A stretch of 64,000 nucleotides of DNA from Paenibacillus sp. FSL R5-0623 (GTDB taxonomy: Bacteria; Bacillota; Bacilli; Paenibacillales; Paenibacillaceae), in contig NZ_CP150233.1 in NCBI RefSeq assembly GCF_037974265.1, positions 992,001 through 1,056,000 of the forward strand, read 5' to 3'. The position numbers and the translations under genes were made by a program. Shown in pieces: positions 37,169-46,253 of the stretch. Positions within the stretch are counted from its first letter, which is position 1; each line of letters begins with the position of its first letter. The notes beneath the pieces were generated by a model, which searched no databases, was not told the DNA's origin, and was given only the letters and a program-made list of their open reading frames with translations.

Positions 37169-37708
37169 CTAACTGTCATACCCCAAGCTTCTTGCATAAG
37201 CGTATAACTGTTGTTCGCATTGATCCATTAGAACACTAGCGGTGTTTACTTTGGCATTACCCTGTTTTAGTAACGTGTAATTCACTTTGTTCTTGGATAC
37301 TGCCTTTTGGTACAACAGGTATCCTTCGAGCTGAGTGTAGCTTGCCTTAACAAATGTGGCGTGGATTTTCTTGATTTGCGGGTTGGTAGGCTTGATTTGT
37401 TTTGCCTTGGATACCAATTTAGTATAATTGGGGATCACTGTATTCGTAAGTTTAAGATACATGGACTTGCGATTGGTTGAAGTTACTTGGGTGTCGATGC
37501 TTTCCAAAGCTGTGAAGGCCTTGGCCTCATAAGTTTCAAGAGCAAATAACTGATTAGTGTACTCTTTAAATTCTGCATAACTCTGATCTAAATCTGAATA
37601 TGTAGAGGTTGCTACTTTGGCTGCATCAGCAGAAGTGGCTGGAGAGAGAAGCACTCCGCCAAGCAAAATAAAACTGGTAATCAATGATATAATCCACGAC
37701 TTCTTCAA
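37169..37708 (-). CDS. Small secreted protein, paralogue of 55535-56116
   Basis: AAGGAGG abuts the ATG at 37720, so the in-frame TTG at 37708 is preferred; it aligns exactly with the MKKSW start of the paralogue and gives 179 residues. A Sec signal peptide (KKSWIISLITSFILLGG, cut near SADAA) precedes a helical domain with NRKSMYLKLTNTVIPNYTK and ASYTQLEGYLLYQKAVSKNKV. It is secreted or cell-wall associated. No known family was recognised. Confidence 0.75.
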   Translation of the reverse strand: MKKSWIISLITSFILLGGVLLSPATSADAAKVATSTYSDLDQSYAEFKEYTNQLFALETYEAKAFTALESIDTQVTSTNRKSMYLKLTNTVIPNYTKLVSKAKQIKPTNPQIKKIHATFVKASYTQLEGYLLYQKAVSKNKVNYTLLKQGNAKVNTASVLMDQCEQQLYAYARSLGYDS

Positions 37709-37865
37709 ATGTAATGTCATCCTCCTTTTGTTTGTAGTCCATTGGATAACCTAACATATAAATACCAGAAATTACAGGAATGCATTTACATAATTTTGGT
37801 GGTGAAGTTTTCTTAAAATCACTCTAAATCATCCTGCTATAGGGAAAATGAGACGATTCAGAATT

Positions 37866-38459
37866 TCAGTTTCTCAACACGACATTATCCGGCTTGTAAT
37901 GGATGATCTTGAACAACTCCTCGGCCATGTAAGCGGGGCTGTGCTTGAAATCTTGTCTGATCCACTCCATGATCATGCCGAATATCGCATGAGATTGGTA
38001 GCTTGCCAATATTTCATGGTTGATGTGCTGCGGGAAGATGTGGTTCAGATCCTGTAAGGCCAGATCCCGAAGAACATCACAGATCATACGCTGGAAGTTG
38101 GAGGAGGCCTCAGATTTCACAACCAATGTGTAGAATTGTGCATGTTGGTGCACATGCTCAAATATAGTGATCGCCGAAGAGGGCATCAGATTGACTTGGA
38201 ACTCTTCCTCATCCTGATAGGGTTTACGAAAAGAAGTCACCAGATCCTGAATCACATCATTGATGATCTCATTGAACAGGTCTTCCTTGTACTGATAATG
38301 TCTGTAGAAAGTTCCCCGATTCAGGTCGGCTCGCTGCACAATATCCGTAATCGAAATTTCTTTAAAGGGATGTTTTTGCATCAAGTGGATGAGTGCATCC
38401 TTCAGTGCAGCTTTTGATTTTTTAATTCTTCGGTCCATCGAATTCAGAGTTTCAGACAT
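37866..38459 (-). CDS. TetR-family transcriptional regulator
   Basis: The 197-residue protein has an N-terminal HTH (HPFKEISITDIVQRADLNRGTFYRHYQYKEDL, residues about 30-61) and a helical ligand domain. It belongs to the TetR branch common in Firmicutes that controls neighbouring oxidoreductases or efflux genes. It is divergent from the SDR gene at 38652, its likely target. GAGGAGG precedes the start. Confidence 0.9.
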   Translation of the reverse strand: MSETLNSMDRRIKKSKAALKDALIHLMQKHPFKEISITDIVQRADLNRGTFYRHYQYKEDLFNEIINDVIQDLVTSFRKPYQDEEEFQVNLMPSSAITIFEHVHQHAQFYTLVVKSEASSNFQRMICDVLRDLALQDLNHIFPQHINHEILASYQSHAIFGMIMEWIRQDFKHSPAYMAEELFKIIHYKPDNVVLRN

Positions 38460-38551
38460 CTATTTTCCTCCTCGCGAGTTCATTTTATTAGTTAAAGTAC
38501 ATTCAGGCTTGTAAGTGTTGTTTAACGTACAACTGGGCAAGCTTTTACTGA

Positions 38552-38615
38552 TTGAAGTAAAACGCTATGACTTATTATACTAAGGATAAGAGTTAATGAA
38601 CATTTGTTTGTTAAC
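38552..38615 (+). promoter_or_regulatory. Promoter and probable TetR operator of the SDR gene
   Basis: The -35 TTGAAG (38552-38557) and -10 TATACT (38576-38581) have an 18-bp spacer. Immediately downstream, GTTAATGAACA and TGTTTGTTAAC (38592-38615) form an imperfect inverted repeat placed to block transcription; the divergent TetR protein is the likely ligand. Confidence 0.6.
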
Positions 38616-38651
38616 TTATTGTAAACGAATACACAAAGGAGGATACATGGA

Positions 38652-39410
38652 ATGAAACTTCAAGATAAAGTTGCAGTTGTTACAGGTGCTGGTTCAGGTA
38701 TGGGGAAAGCAATTGCCACGTTGTATGCTCAAGAAGGCGCGAAAGTCGTCGTATCGGATATTAACGAAGAATCCGCACAAGCGGTAGTTAATGATATTAA
38801 AGCACAGGGCGGAGAAGCAATTGTCGTTCTGGCCAATGTAGCCAAAGAAGAAGATGTGCAAAGTCTGATCGATACCACAGTTAGCACATACGGTACAGTA
38901 GATATTCTGGTTAACAATGCGGGAATTATGGATGGCATGGAGCCGGCAGCAGATGTAACGGATGAGAAGTGGGAGAGATTGTTCGCTGTGAACACAACCA
39001 GTGTGATGCGGACAACGCGTAAAGTATTGCCGATTTTCCTGGAAAAACAAAAAGGTATCATTGTGAACATTGCTTCGGCAGGGGGCCTACATGGCGGACG
39101 TGCAGGGGCAGCCTATACGGCGTCCAAACATGCGGTTGTGGGCTTCACCAAAAATACAGGGTACATGTATGCTGAGCAAGGCATTCGCTGTAATGCGATC
39201 GCTCCAGGCGCTGTGGCAACCAATATCAGCTCCTCCATGACAGGTATTAGCCATTTCGGTGCAGGGCGGCAACAGCTCGGGATGGCAATTAACCCACGCA
39301 TTGGGACGAGCGAAGAGATCGCCAAAGTGGCTTTGTTCCTTGGATCAGACGAGTCCAGCTTCGTGAACGGAACTGTCGTTACGGCAGATGCTGGCTGGAG
39401 CTCTTATTAA
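38652..39410 (+). CDS. Short-chain dehydrogenase/reductase (classical SDR)
   Basis: This 252-residue classical SDR has GAGSGMGKAIA at the cofactor site, VVVSDINEES with Asp favouring NAD(H), NNAG, catalytic Ser in NIASAGG and the YxxxK pair in YTASKHAV. It resembles glucose 1-dehydrogenase and 3-oxoacyl-ACP reductase types; the substrate is unknown. It is divergent from a TetR gene and ends in a strong terminator. Confidence 0.92.
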   Translation: MKLQDKVAVVTGAGSGMGKAIATLYAQEGAKVVVSDINEESAQAVVNDIKAQGGEAIVVLANVAKEEDVQSLIDTTVSTYGTVDILVNNAGIMDGMEPAADVTDEKWERLFAVNTTSVMRTTRKVLPIFLEKQKGIIVNIASAGGLHGGRAGAAYTASKHAVVGFTKNTGYMYAEQGIRCNAIAPGAVATNISSSMTGISHFGAGRQQLGMAINPRIGTSEEIAKVALFLGSDESSFVNGTVVTADAGWSSY

Positions 39411-39461
39411 TCCATTCAAGTGCAGTCGAGCATGGAGTACAGAAATAGTGTGTGAATTAAG

Positions 39462-39494
39462 GAAGCCGCATGAGTATATGCGGCTTCTTTTTTT
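39462..39494 (+). terminator. Intrinsic terminator of the SDR gene
   Basis: GAAGCCGCAT and ATGCGGCTTC form a 10-bp stem followed by seven T residues. Confidence 0.92.
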
Positions 39495-39545
39495 GCACCT
39501 ATGCACCTACGTACGGTGGATAACAGCATCGTATTCCGTGTAGGA

Positions 39546-39555
39546 CAAACGTTTG
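39546..39555. promoter_or_regulatory. LacI-type operator half of a three-site set (O3)
   Basis: CAAACGTTTG, the same palindrome as at 40814 and 40951. It lies just past the 3' end of the lacI-type gene, 1.3 kb from the others. Confidence 0.45.
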
Positions 39556-39582
39556 CATTACTACGCGAATACTCGAAATGAA

Positions 39583-40617
39583 TCAATCTAAGGGTGGCTT
39601 TGGCTTGGAAAAGAGTGAGGATTCGCGCACGATCAGACGATGGGGGATAATGACCGGATTATGAAGCTGTGGTTCCCCACTAAGAATTTTTAACAGTACC
39701 TGAACGGCTGTATAACCAAGCTGATAAGTCCCGATGTCGATAGAGCTTAGGGGTGGAGAAGCCAGTTCCGATAATGCAATATTGTTAAAACTGACCACAC
39801 TGATATCTTCAGGCACCAGATAATGAAGCTCCGCAAGAGCTCTCAATACCCCGAAGGCCACATTGTCATCGATGACAACAATTGCGGTGGGTCTGTCCGG
39901 CAAGGACATGAACAGCGACATCGCTCTAAATCCACTCTCCTGCAGAAATTCGCCTTCCACAATCCAGTCACTATCCGCATCCAGCCCGGCGTGGGCAAGC
40001 GCTTTTTGGTATCCTAACATGCGATCATGCGATAACGTAATGTCCGGAGGACCGCTGACAAATCCGATTCGAGTATGGCCCTGAGCGATCAGATGATGAG
40101 TCGCATCATAAGCGGTCTGCACATTATCGTTATCCACCATGGGGGCATTTGGATGAGCTTCACTGCGACCGATTAACACAAAAGGAAACTTTTCCGCTTC
40201 CAAAAAAGAAATGATGGGATCGTCTCGTTTGGACCCAAGCAGTAGAATGCCATCCACTCTACGGCCATGAACAAGGCGAGATATCGCATGTAGTTCATTG
40301 TCTGATGATGTTTCGGTTGTTAGCAGCAATTCATAATTCATACGGGTGGCATGTGTAATAATACCTCGCAGCAGTTCCCCGAAAAAGTAATTCTGAAACA
40401 ACTCTTCTGCAGGACGCGGAAGCATAATGCCAAGGGTATGTGTTGTTTTGGAAACCAGGCTCTTCGCGATGATGTTGGGATGGTAGTTTAATTCTTTCAT
40501 GATTTGCTTCACTTTGAGAGATGTCTTGGTGCTGATTCTGGGATGGTTGGAAATCACCCGTGACACTGTAGAAGGGGAAACACCCGCCAATTTGGCAATA
40601 TCCTTGATCGTAATCAT
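39583..40617 (-). CDS. LacI-family repressor of the maltodextrin genes (MalR-like)
   Basis: The start at 40617 (MITIKDIAKLAGVS) has AGAAGGGAT upstream and gives 344 residues; the longer ATG at 40686 is rejected. The HTH is IKDIAKLAGVSPSTVSRVIS, followed by the hinge and a sugar-binding core (VDGILLLGSK, VGRSEAHPNAP-like region, DDNVAFGVLRAL). It is divergent from the maltose ABC genes. Three CAAACGTTTG sites around it are candidate operators. Confidence 0.92.
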   Translation of the reverse strand: MITIKDIAKLAGVSPSTVSRVISNHPRISTKTSLKVKQIMKELNYHPNIIAKSLVSKTTHTLGIMLPRPAEELFQNYFFGELLRGIITHATRMNYELLLTTETSSDNELHAISRLVHGRRVDGILLLGSKRDDPIISFLEAEKFPFVLIGRSEAHPNAPMVDNDNVQTAYDATHHLIAQGHTRIGFVSGPPDITLSHDRMLGYQKALAHAGLDADSDWIVEGEFLQESGFRAMSLFMSLPDRPTAIVVIDDNVAFGVLRALAELHYLVPEDISVVSFNNIALSELASPPLSSIDIGTYQLGYTAVQVLLKILSGEPQLHNPVIIPHRLIVRESSLFSKPKPPLD

Positions 40618-40810
40618 GTAAAAAATCCCTTCTGAACAATCGTATAAATATTCTCCTATGGTAATCCAAAGGATACGAGAAATCAATTGCTAACTGCCGA
40701 GTAAGGGATACTCATGAAGCAAAATTAAGGAAGAAAGAGTCAGAACAAGGAAACAGGAAATTACTGTAGGTAGAAGAAAGAAAATGGTTAAAATTGAGCA
40801 AATATGGCTT

Positions 40811-40874
40811 GTGCAAACGTTTGTGCAAATAAAGTTTGTTATTGTATGATGTGATTGTTATTGTAGCGCTTACA
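40811..40874 (+). promoter_or_regulatory. Promoter of the maltodextrin ABC operon with LacI operator (O1)
   Basis: The palindrome CAAACGTTTG (40814-40823) overlaps a -35 TTGTGC (40821-40826); the -10 TATGAT (40845-40850) follows after 18 bp. TGTAGCGCTTACA (40862-40874) resembles a catabolite-response element, one base short of the consensus. Repression by the divergent LacI protein and by CcpA is the natural reading. Confidence 0.65.
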
Positions 40875-40950
40875 TCAGTGGATTTACATACTTCTTGACT
40901 TGTTTACCCCTACATATTGAACGGAGAGGTCATCTTGTCTTCCATTTGAG

Positions 40951-40960
40951 CAAACGTTTG
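40951..40960. promoter_or_regulatory. LacI-type operator in the malE leader (O2)
   Basis: CAAACGTTTG within GAGCAAACGTTTGTACAAAA, 137 bp downstream of O1 and inside the transcribed leader. Confidence 0.55.
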
Positions 40961-41062
40961 TACAAAAGGGGATATGGGGTGCAGAACCTGACAACATACG
41001 CAGACAAAAGGGTGAAAAGCGCGAACTTTGTTGGACCAAGCAGAGGGAAGGGGACATTTTAC

Positions 41063-42349
41063 ATGAGAAAATGGCAAGGGGCAACATTGTCCGTCATGAT
41101 GGCTTTTACACTGGCTGCGTGCGGGGCTGGAGGCGGAAGTCCATCTCCAACAACGGCAGGTGAGAATCCGGAGGAAGTTGTAGAGCTGACAGCCGAGAAC
41201 CTTCAACCGGAAGAAGGGGCAACTCTGGTGATCTGGGAGGATAAAAATCAAAGCAGCTTTATTGAGCAAAGGGTCAAAAAATTCGAAGAAAAATATGGGG
41301 TAACGGTCAAAATGGAGGAATTACCTCCAACCGATCAGGTAACCAAGCTGACGACGGATGGTCCAGCGGGTCTGGCGGCAGATGTGGTTGTTTTCCCGCA
41401 TGATAAGATTGGTAGCGCTTCAGAGGCGGGACTTATTCTGCCCAATGACATATTCGAAGCAGAAACCGTAGAGAACACCAGCGACAACGCGCTGAAGGCA
41501 GTGACGTTCAAGGATATCCTGTACGGCTATCCGTACAGCGTAGAGACCTACGCTCTTTTCTATAACAAGGCACTCTATCCGGAAGCTCCGAAAAACTTTG
41601 ATGAGATTATTAGTTTCGCCAAGACATTCAATAATGTGAAGTCCAATCAGTATGCGCTGATGTGGGAATTGCAGCAATTTTATTATAACTATGCATTTTT
41701 GGCTTCGCAGGGCGGTTATATTTTTGGAGACAACGGAATGGATAGCGCGGATCTCGGTCTGAATAACGAAGGAGCCCAGAAAGGTGGACAGTTCTTGCAG
41801 ACGCTGAAGTCGGAAGTACTGCCGCTCAAGATGGGTGACGTGAACTATGATATCAAAAAAGGATTATTCTCCAGCGGAAAACTCGCTATGGACATTAATG
41901 GTCCGTGGACCATTGCCGATTATCGCAATGCAGGTATTGATTTTGGCGTTGCTCCGCTTCCGGCAATCGATGGCAAACCGATGACCTCCTTCTCAGGTGT
42001 TAAAGCCTATTATGTGAATGCATTTACACAATACCCGAATGCGTCGAAGCTCTTGGCAGCGTTCCTTTCCAATGAAGAGGCCCAGATGGAGAACTTTGAC
42101 CTGAACGGCACACTTCCTGCGAACAAAAACGTAGCTGCTGATCCGAAGTTGCAGGGGGACCCGATCAATAAGGCGTTCCTGGAACAGTTCAACAACTCTA
42201 CGCCAATGCCTTCGCTTCCTGCCATGGACAGCGTATGGGGACCGATCACGTCGGCCATTACGGATATCTGGGATACCGAAAAGGACGTGAAGGCATCACT
42301 GGACAATGCTGTGAAGCAGATCCAGGAGAGCCTTGCTACCGTCCAATAG
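41063..42349 (+). CDS. Maltodextrin ABC transporter substrate-binding lipoprotein (MalE/MdxE-like)
   Basis: The start at 41063 (MRKWQGATLS) has AAGGGGA 8-9 nt upstream; the ORF extends 168 bp further 5' but that part is leader. The lipobox LAAC is at about residues 18-21. The family 1 sugar-binding fold includes LVIWEDKNQSSFIEQRVKKF, YPYSVETYALFYNK and GPWTIADYR. It should bind maltose, maltodextrins or cyclodextrins for import. Its permease genes follow after a dispersed repeat. Confidence 0.92.
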   Translation: MRKWQGATLSVMMAFTLAACGAGGGSPSPTTAGENPEEVVELTAENLQPEEGATLVIWEDKNQSSFIEQRVKKFEEKYGVTVKMEELPPTDQVTKLTTDGPAGLAADVVVFPHDKIGSASEAGLILPNDIFEAETVENTSDNALKAVTFKDILYGYPYSVETYALFYNKALYPEAPKNFDEIISFAKTFNNVKSNQYALMWELQQFYYNYAFLASQGGYIFGDNGMDSADLGLNNEGAQKGGQFLQTLKSEVLPLKMGDVNYDIKKGLFSSGKLAMDINGPWTIADYRNAGIDFGVAPLPAIDGKPMTSFSGVKAYYVNAFTQYPNASKLLAAFLSNEEAQMENFDLNGTLPANKNVAADPKLQGDPINKAFLEQFNNSTPMPSLPAMDSVWGPITSAITDIWDTEKDVKASLDNAVKQIQESLATVQ

Positions 42350-42385
42350 GGACGAACGACGAATGCGAAGATATGCATAAGAATT

Positions 42386-42576
42386 GTATAGATTGAACTT
42401 AATATTTACACAAAAACGGAGAGGGCAGAAGGAAGCTGAAGAAGTGAAACGCTCGCCTTTATCCCCGGATTTTCCCCTTTGGTAAAAGGGATCGAAAAAA
42501 TCTGGGGATAACAGCGATCGGAAGCTTATTCTGTCATCGGAGTGGTCAGTGTAAGTACACTATTGTTCAATTCATA
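42386..42576. repeat. Dispersed structured repeat, copy D (inside the maltodextrin operon)
   Basis: Reverse-oriented member: opens near GATTGAACTTAATATTTACAC, has AATCTGGGGATAACAGCGATC and CTTATTCTGTCATCGGAG, and closes GTTCAATTCATA. It fills nearly all of the 259-bp gap between malE and malF, so any operon transcript carries its folded RNA. Confidence 0.8.
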
Positions 42577-42608
42577 CAGGTTAGCGATAGGCGGGGAGGA
42601 GAGAGCGA

Positions 42609-43964
42609 ATGCAACAGCAGCATGTCCCGGTGCCTGTTGGACCGAACACGGAAAGACAGCATCGGATGACAGCGGCCATATGTTCCATCATACTGCAAGG
42701 TCTTGGACAGCTGTACAATCGACAATGGATTAAGGGGATTTGTCTACTGTTACTGGAGGGAGCAGGGCTTGCGTACCTGCTTCCTCGCCTGTCACAGGCC
42801 GTGTGGGGCATATGGACACTGGGGGAAAATACACAGCGTTTTGTCAAAGTGAATGGGTCCACTGTACTTCAAAGGGGAGACCATTCCATCTTTTTACTGC
42901 TTGATGGCATTATCGTATTACTGGTGTTTTTTGTGTTTATCCTGATCTACATTCTGAATATTCGGGATGCGTATGTCACGGGACTTGCGAGGGAGGAAGG
43001 CAAGCAGACCCTGGGGGCAGCGGCTTCGCTTCGGAACATGATGGACAAAAACTTTCCGTATCTGTTCCTGTCCATCCCGGCATTGGGCATTCTTTTCTTC
43101 ACCGTTATGCCCATCCTGTTTACGATCACGATCGCGTTTACCAACTATTCGGCCCCGGATCATATTCCGCCAGCCAAACTCGTGGACTGGGTAGGCTTCA
43201 AGACGTTCAGTGATCTGATCCAGCTGAAATCCTGGAGTCAGACATTCTACGGCGTTCTGACCTGGACGGTCATCTGGGCCATTCTGGCGACAGTCACCAC
43301 CTATTTTGGCGGAGTGCTTGTGGCACTGTTGATTGAACAGCGGGGCATACGCTTCAAAAAGCTGTGGCGGACGATTTTTATTTTGCCTTATGCGATCCCA
43401 CAGATCATCTCCTTGCTGCTCATGCGTAATCTGTTCAATGGTCAGTTTGGTCCGATCAATACGTACATGAGAGCATTTGGGCTGGAGGGATTACCTTGGC
43501 TGACAGATCCGTTCTGGGCTAAAGTTACCGTCATTGTTGTCAACATGTGGATTGGTATTCCGGTCAGTATGGTACTGATTCTGGGTGTATTGACAGCCAT
43601 CCCTCGTGATCTTTACGAGGCTGCCGAAGTGGACGGAGCATCTGCGTTTCAGAAGTTCAGGATCATTACCATGCCGTTCATTCTTTTTGCCACAACTCCG
43701 GTACTCATCATGCAGTTCGCCGGAAACTTCAACAACTTCAACGTCATCTTCCTGCTGACCAATGGAAATCCACTGCGGGGAGACTATCAATACGCAGGGG
43801 CAACCGACCTGCTGGTGACCTGGCTCTACAAGCTCACACTCGACAATAACAAATTCAACATGGCTTCAGCGGTAGGCATTATCATCTTCCTTATTATCGC
43901 TTCATTCTCTATCTGGAACTTCCGCCGCTCCAAATCATTCAAGGAGGAGGACATGATTCAATGA
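42609..43964 (+). CDS. malF: Maltodextrin ABC permease (MalF/MdxF-like)
   Basis: The 451-residue protein has two extra N-terminal hydrophobic segments (SIILQGLGQLYN, GICLLLLEGAGLAYLLP) before the permease core, as is common for Firmicute MalF/MalC proteins. The EAA loop, which contacts the ATPase, reads EAAEVDGASAFQKFRIITMP. It pairs with the following MalG. No MsmX-type ATPase gene is nearby, so a shared ATPase elsewhere must energise it. Confidence 0.93.
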   Translation: MQQQHVPVPVGPNTERQHRMTAAICSIILQGLGQLYNRQWIKGICLLLLEGAGLAYLLPRLSQAVWGIWTLGENTQRFVKVNGSTVLQRGDHSIFLLLDGIIVLLVFFVFILIYILNIRDAYVTGLAREEGKQTLGAAASLRNMMDKNFPYLFLSIPALGILFFTVMPILFTITIAFTNYSAPDHIPPAKLVDWVGFKTFSDLIQLKSWSQTFYGVLTWTVIWAILATVTTYFGGVLVALLIEQRGIRFKKLWRTIFILPYAIPQIISLLLMRNLFNGQFGPINTYMRAFGLEGLPWLTDPFWAKVTVIVVNMWIGIPVSMVLILGVLTAIPRDLYEAAEVDGASAFQKFRIITMPFILFATTPVLIMQFAGNFNNFNVIFLLTNGNPLRGDYQYAGATDLLVTWLYKLTLDNNKFNMASAVGIIIFLIIASFSIWNFRRSKSFKEEDMIQ

Positions 43965-44797
43965 AGACACGTAATAATCCGCTGCGTTTGGCCCTGAGTT
44001 ATGTGCTGTTGCTGATCATCGCCGTTGTCTCCATCTATCCGGTACTCTGGATCTTTCTCTCTTCCCTGAGACCCGGTGCGGCATTGTTTAGTGAACGGTT
44101 ATGGCCGGAAGCTTTCACGTTGACCCATTACGGGGAGCTGTTCAATAACCCGTCCTTTATGTACGGCAGATGGTATATGAATACGCTGAAAATTGCCTTT
44201 TTCACAATGATCTTCTCCACGTTGATGGTGACACTTGGGATGTATGCCTTGTCCCGCTTCCGCTTCCGTGGACGTAAAACGATTCTCTCCACCATGCTAA
44301 TCCTCGGCATGTTCCCGAGTTTCATGAGCATGATTGCCATCTATATCATTTTGCTGCAAATTAAATTGCTCGACACCCACGCTGCGCTCATTCTGGTGTA
44401 TTCATCAGGAGCGGTACTGGGCGGATTTATCGTCAAAGGTTTCTTTGACACCATCCCGCGCAGCCTGGACGAAGCGGCGCGCATGGATGGTGCGAGTCAC
44501 CTGCGGGTATTCACCAGCATCATCCTGCCCTTATCCAAGCCGATGCTTACTTATGTGGCGCTGACCAGCTTCACGGGTGCTTGGATGGACTTTATCTTCG
44601 CCCGGCTGGTGCTGCGGACAAAGGAGAACTGGACGCTTGCGGTGGGTATGTGGGATCTGGTCAACCGTTATCAGGACAGTAACTTTACGATGTTCGCTGC
44701 GGGTGCGGTACTGATCGCGATTCCAATTACACTGCTGTTCGTTTTCCTGCAACGATTCCTTGTTCAGGGTCTGACGGCAGGAGCTTCGAAGGGGTAA
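43961..44797 (+). CDS. malG: Maltodextrin ABC permease (MalG/MdxG-like)
   Basis: This 278-residue permease has six membrane helices and the EAA loop DEAARMDGASHLRVFTSIIL. It overlaps malF by ATGA. With MalF it forms the channel for maltodextrin uptake. No ATP-binding subunit follows; the operon ends here or continues weakly into the MFS gene. Confidence 0.93.
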   Translation: MKTRNNPLRLALSYVLLLIIAVVSIYPVLWIFLSSLRPGAALFSERLWPEAFTLTHYGELFNNPSFMYGRWYMNTLKIAFFTMIFSTLMVTLGMYALSRFRFRGRKTILSTMLILGMFPSFMSMIAIYIILLQIKLLDTHAALILVYSSGAVLGGFIVKGFFDTIPRSLDEAARMDGASHLRVFTSIILPLSKPMLTYVALTSFTGAWMDFIFARLVLRTKENWTLAVGMWDLVNRYQDSNFTMFAAGAVLIAIPITLLFVFLQRFLVQGLTAGASKG

Positions 44798-44846
44798 TAC
44801 CGTGCCATAACAGCATAGTCAGCCGCGATCCCTGCGGCACTTTAAC

Positions 44847-44902
44847 CAGGCACTTCCGTGATGTCATGTCTTTATCGACTGGCACTGCAGCGGAAGTGCC
44901 TG
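44847..44902. other. Perfect 12-bp inverted repeat between malG and the MFS gene
   Basis: CAGGCACTTCCG (44847-44858) and CGGAAGTGCCTG (44891-44902) pair perfectly around 32 nt. No T tract follows, so it is not a standard terminator. It may be an mRNA-stabilising hairpin or a regulator site. Confidence 0.5.
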
Positions 44903-44945
44903 ATTCTGCATGGGCTCGAATGATGATTAGGGAGGAAACTGATAT

Positions 44946-46232
44946 ATGGGCATGAACCCGTCCAGTGAGCCCGAGGTTATGGGATACCAAGATGGACAAG
45001 CTGCATTGCATAATACTATAGCTCCACCAACACTTTGGCGTAATGTTACCTTTCGGAGGATATTGTACGGCTACGGGATCTCGGTCTTCGGGGATTGCTT
45101 CAATGGGATTGCGATCAGCCTGTGGGTGTTACAGACCACAGGCAGTGCAAAGAGCATGGCGGCCGTACAGATCTGCAATATGGCCGTCAGCTTTCTGTTT
45201 GGATCGGTGGCGGGTACGGTTGCAGACCGATTGGATCGCAGGAAGCTGATGCTGGCCTCGGATGTATTTCGGGGCGTAATGGCTATAATGATTGCGATTA
45301 GCCTGTTCGGTTGGCATGCTCCGTTTCCGGTGGTGCTTCTGTTGCTCTCACTCTCCATGTTTTCAAGCCTGTTTCAGGCCCCTGCATTCCACGCCTCTGT
45401 AGCAAGTATGGTGGGCAGGGAGCATATTCAACAAGCGACGGGAACCATTCATATGGTGGATAATCTTGCCCGAATCAGCGGACTAGCGGCGGCGGGAGTT
45501 GCTGTTGCTGCATTTGGCGGATTCGTTGCCATATTAATTACAGGGGCAACCTTTCTGTTGTCCGCAGTCTGTGTGCTGATGGCGGGCCGCTTTCCTGAGG
45601 TACAGCGATCCGTTAGTCAGCAGACCACGTTTGCTCAGGAGTGGCGCAGTTCGTTTGGCTACATTTATCGGAATCGTCTGATTCGATCCATCGTATTGCT
45701 CAATCCCGTGCTGATTTTGTTTTTCATGTCTGCGATGATGCTGGTTCAAGTGATGGCGGTCAAGGTATGGGAGGCAAATCCGGTACAGTTTGGATTAATC
45801 GAAACCTGTATTCCACTCGGATACATGATTGGCTCTGCATTGTTGATTGCTTCGGGAAAGCGATTGAAGCGAAGAGGGAGATGGGTGTTTATCGGTCTGA
45901 TTGTGTTGGGACCGCTTTATATTTTTTTGGCGAATGTATCCTCACCAATCTTGGCGTTGCCGTTCATCGTGGGCGGAGGTGCGATGTTCGCCTGCTGTAC
46001 GATGCTCACCCAGATTATGCTGAGGACAGCCGTTCCGGACGAGCTGCAAGGAAGGGTCTATGGCGTGGTTGGAACAATCACCAGTACAGCGCCTATTCTG
46101 GGATTGATGGTAGTCTCCGTATTGGCAGATCAATGGGGCGCAGCTTCTGTGCTGCAAGGCGTGGGTATATTACTGCTGGCGACAGGTATTCTGGCCGCTA
46201 CAACATTGAAGTCGATCCGAACCTATCAATGA
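44946..46232 (+). CDS. Major facilitator superfamily transporter (MFS_3 / macrolide-efflux-like)
   Basis: The 428-residue, 12-helix protein begins its helical core at WRNVTFRRILYGYGISVFGDCFNG. The motif A loop GTVADRLDRRKLML is clear. The DELQGRVYGVVGTI segment before helix 11 is typical of the MFS_3/DHA3 drug-efflux branch. It is probably an exporter; the substrate is unknown. GGGAGGAAA precedes the ATG. Confidence 0.88.
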   Translation: MGMNPSSEPEVMGYQDGQAALHNTIAPPTLWRNVTFRRILYGYGISVFGDCFNGIAISLWVLQTTGSAKSMAAVQICNMAVSFLFGSVAGTVADRLDRRKLMLASDVFRGVMAIMIAISLFGWHAPFPVVLLLLSLSMFSSLFQAPAFHASVASMVGREHIQQATGTIHMVDNLARISGLAAAGVAVAAFGGFVAILITGATFLLSAVCVLMAGRFPEVQRSVSQQTTFAQEWRSSFGYIYRNRLIRSIVLLNPVLILFFMSAMMLVQVMAVKVWEANPVQFGLIETCIPLGYMIGSALLIASGKRLKRRGRWVFIGLIVLGPLYIFLANVSSPILALPFIVGGGAMFACCTMLTQIMLRTAVPDELQGRVYGVVGTITSTAPILGLMVVSVLADQWGAASVLQGVGILLLATGILAATTLKSIRTYQ

Positions 46233-46253
46233 CATGTGTGATACATCAAAATG

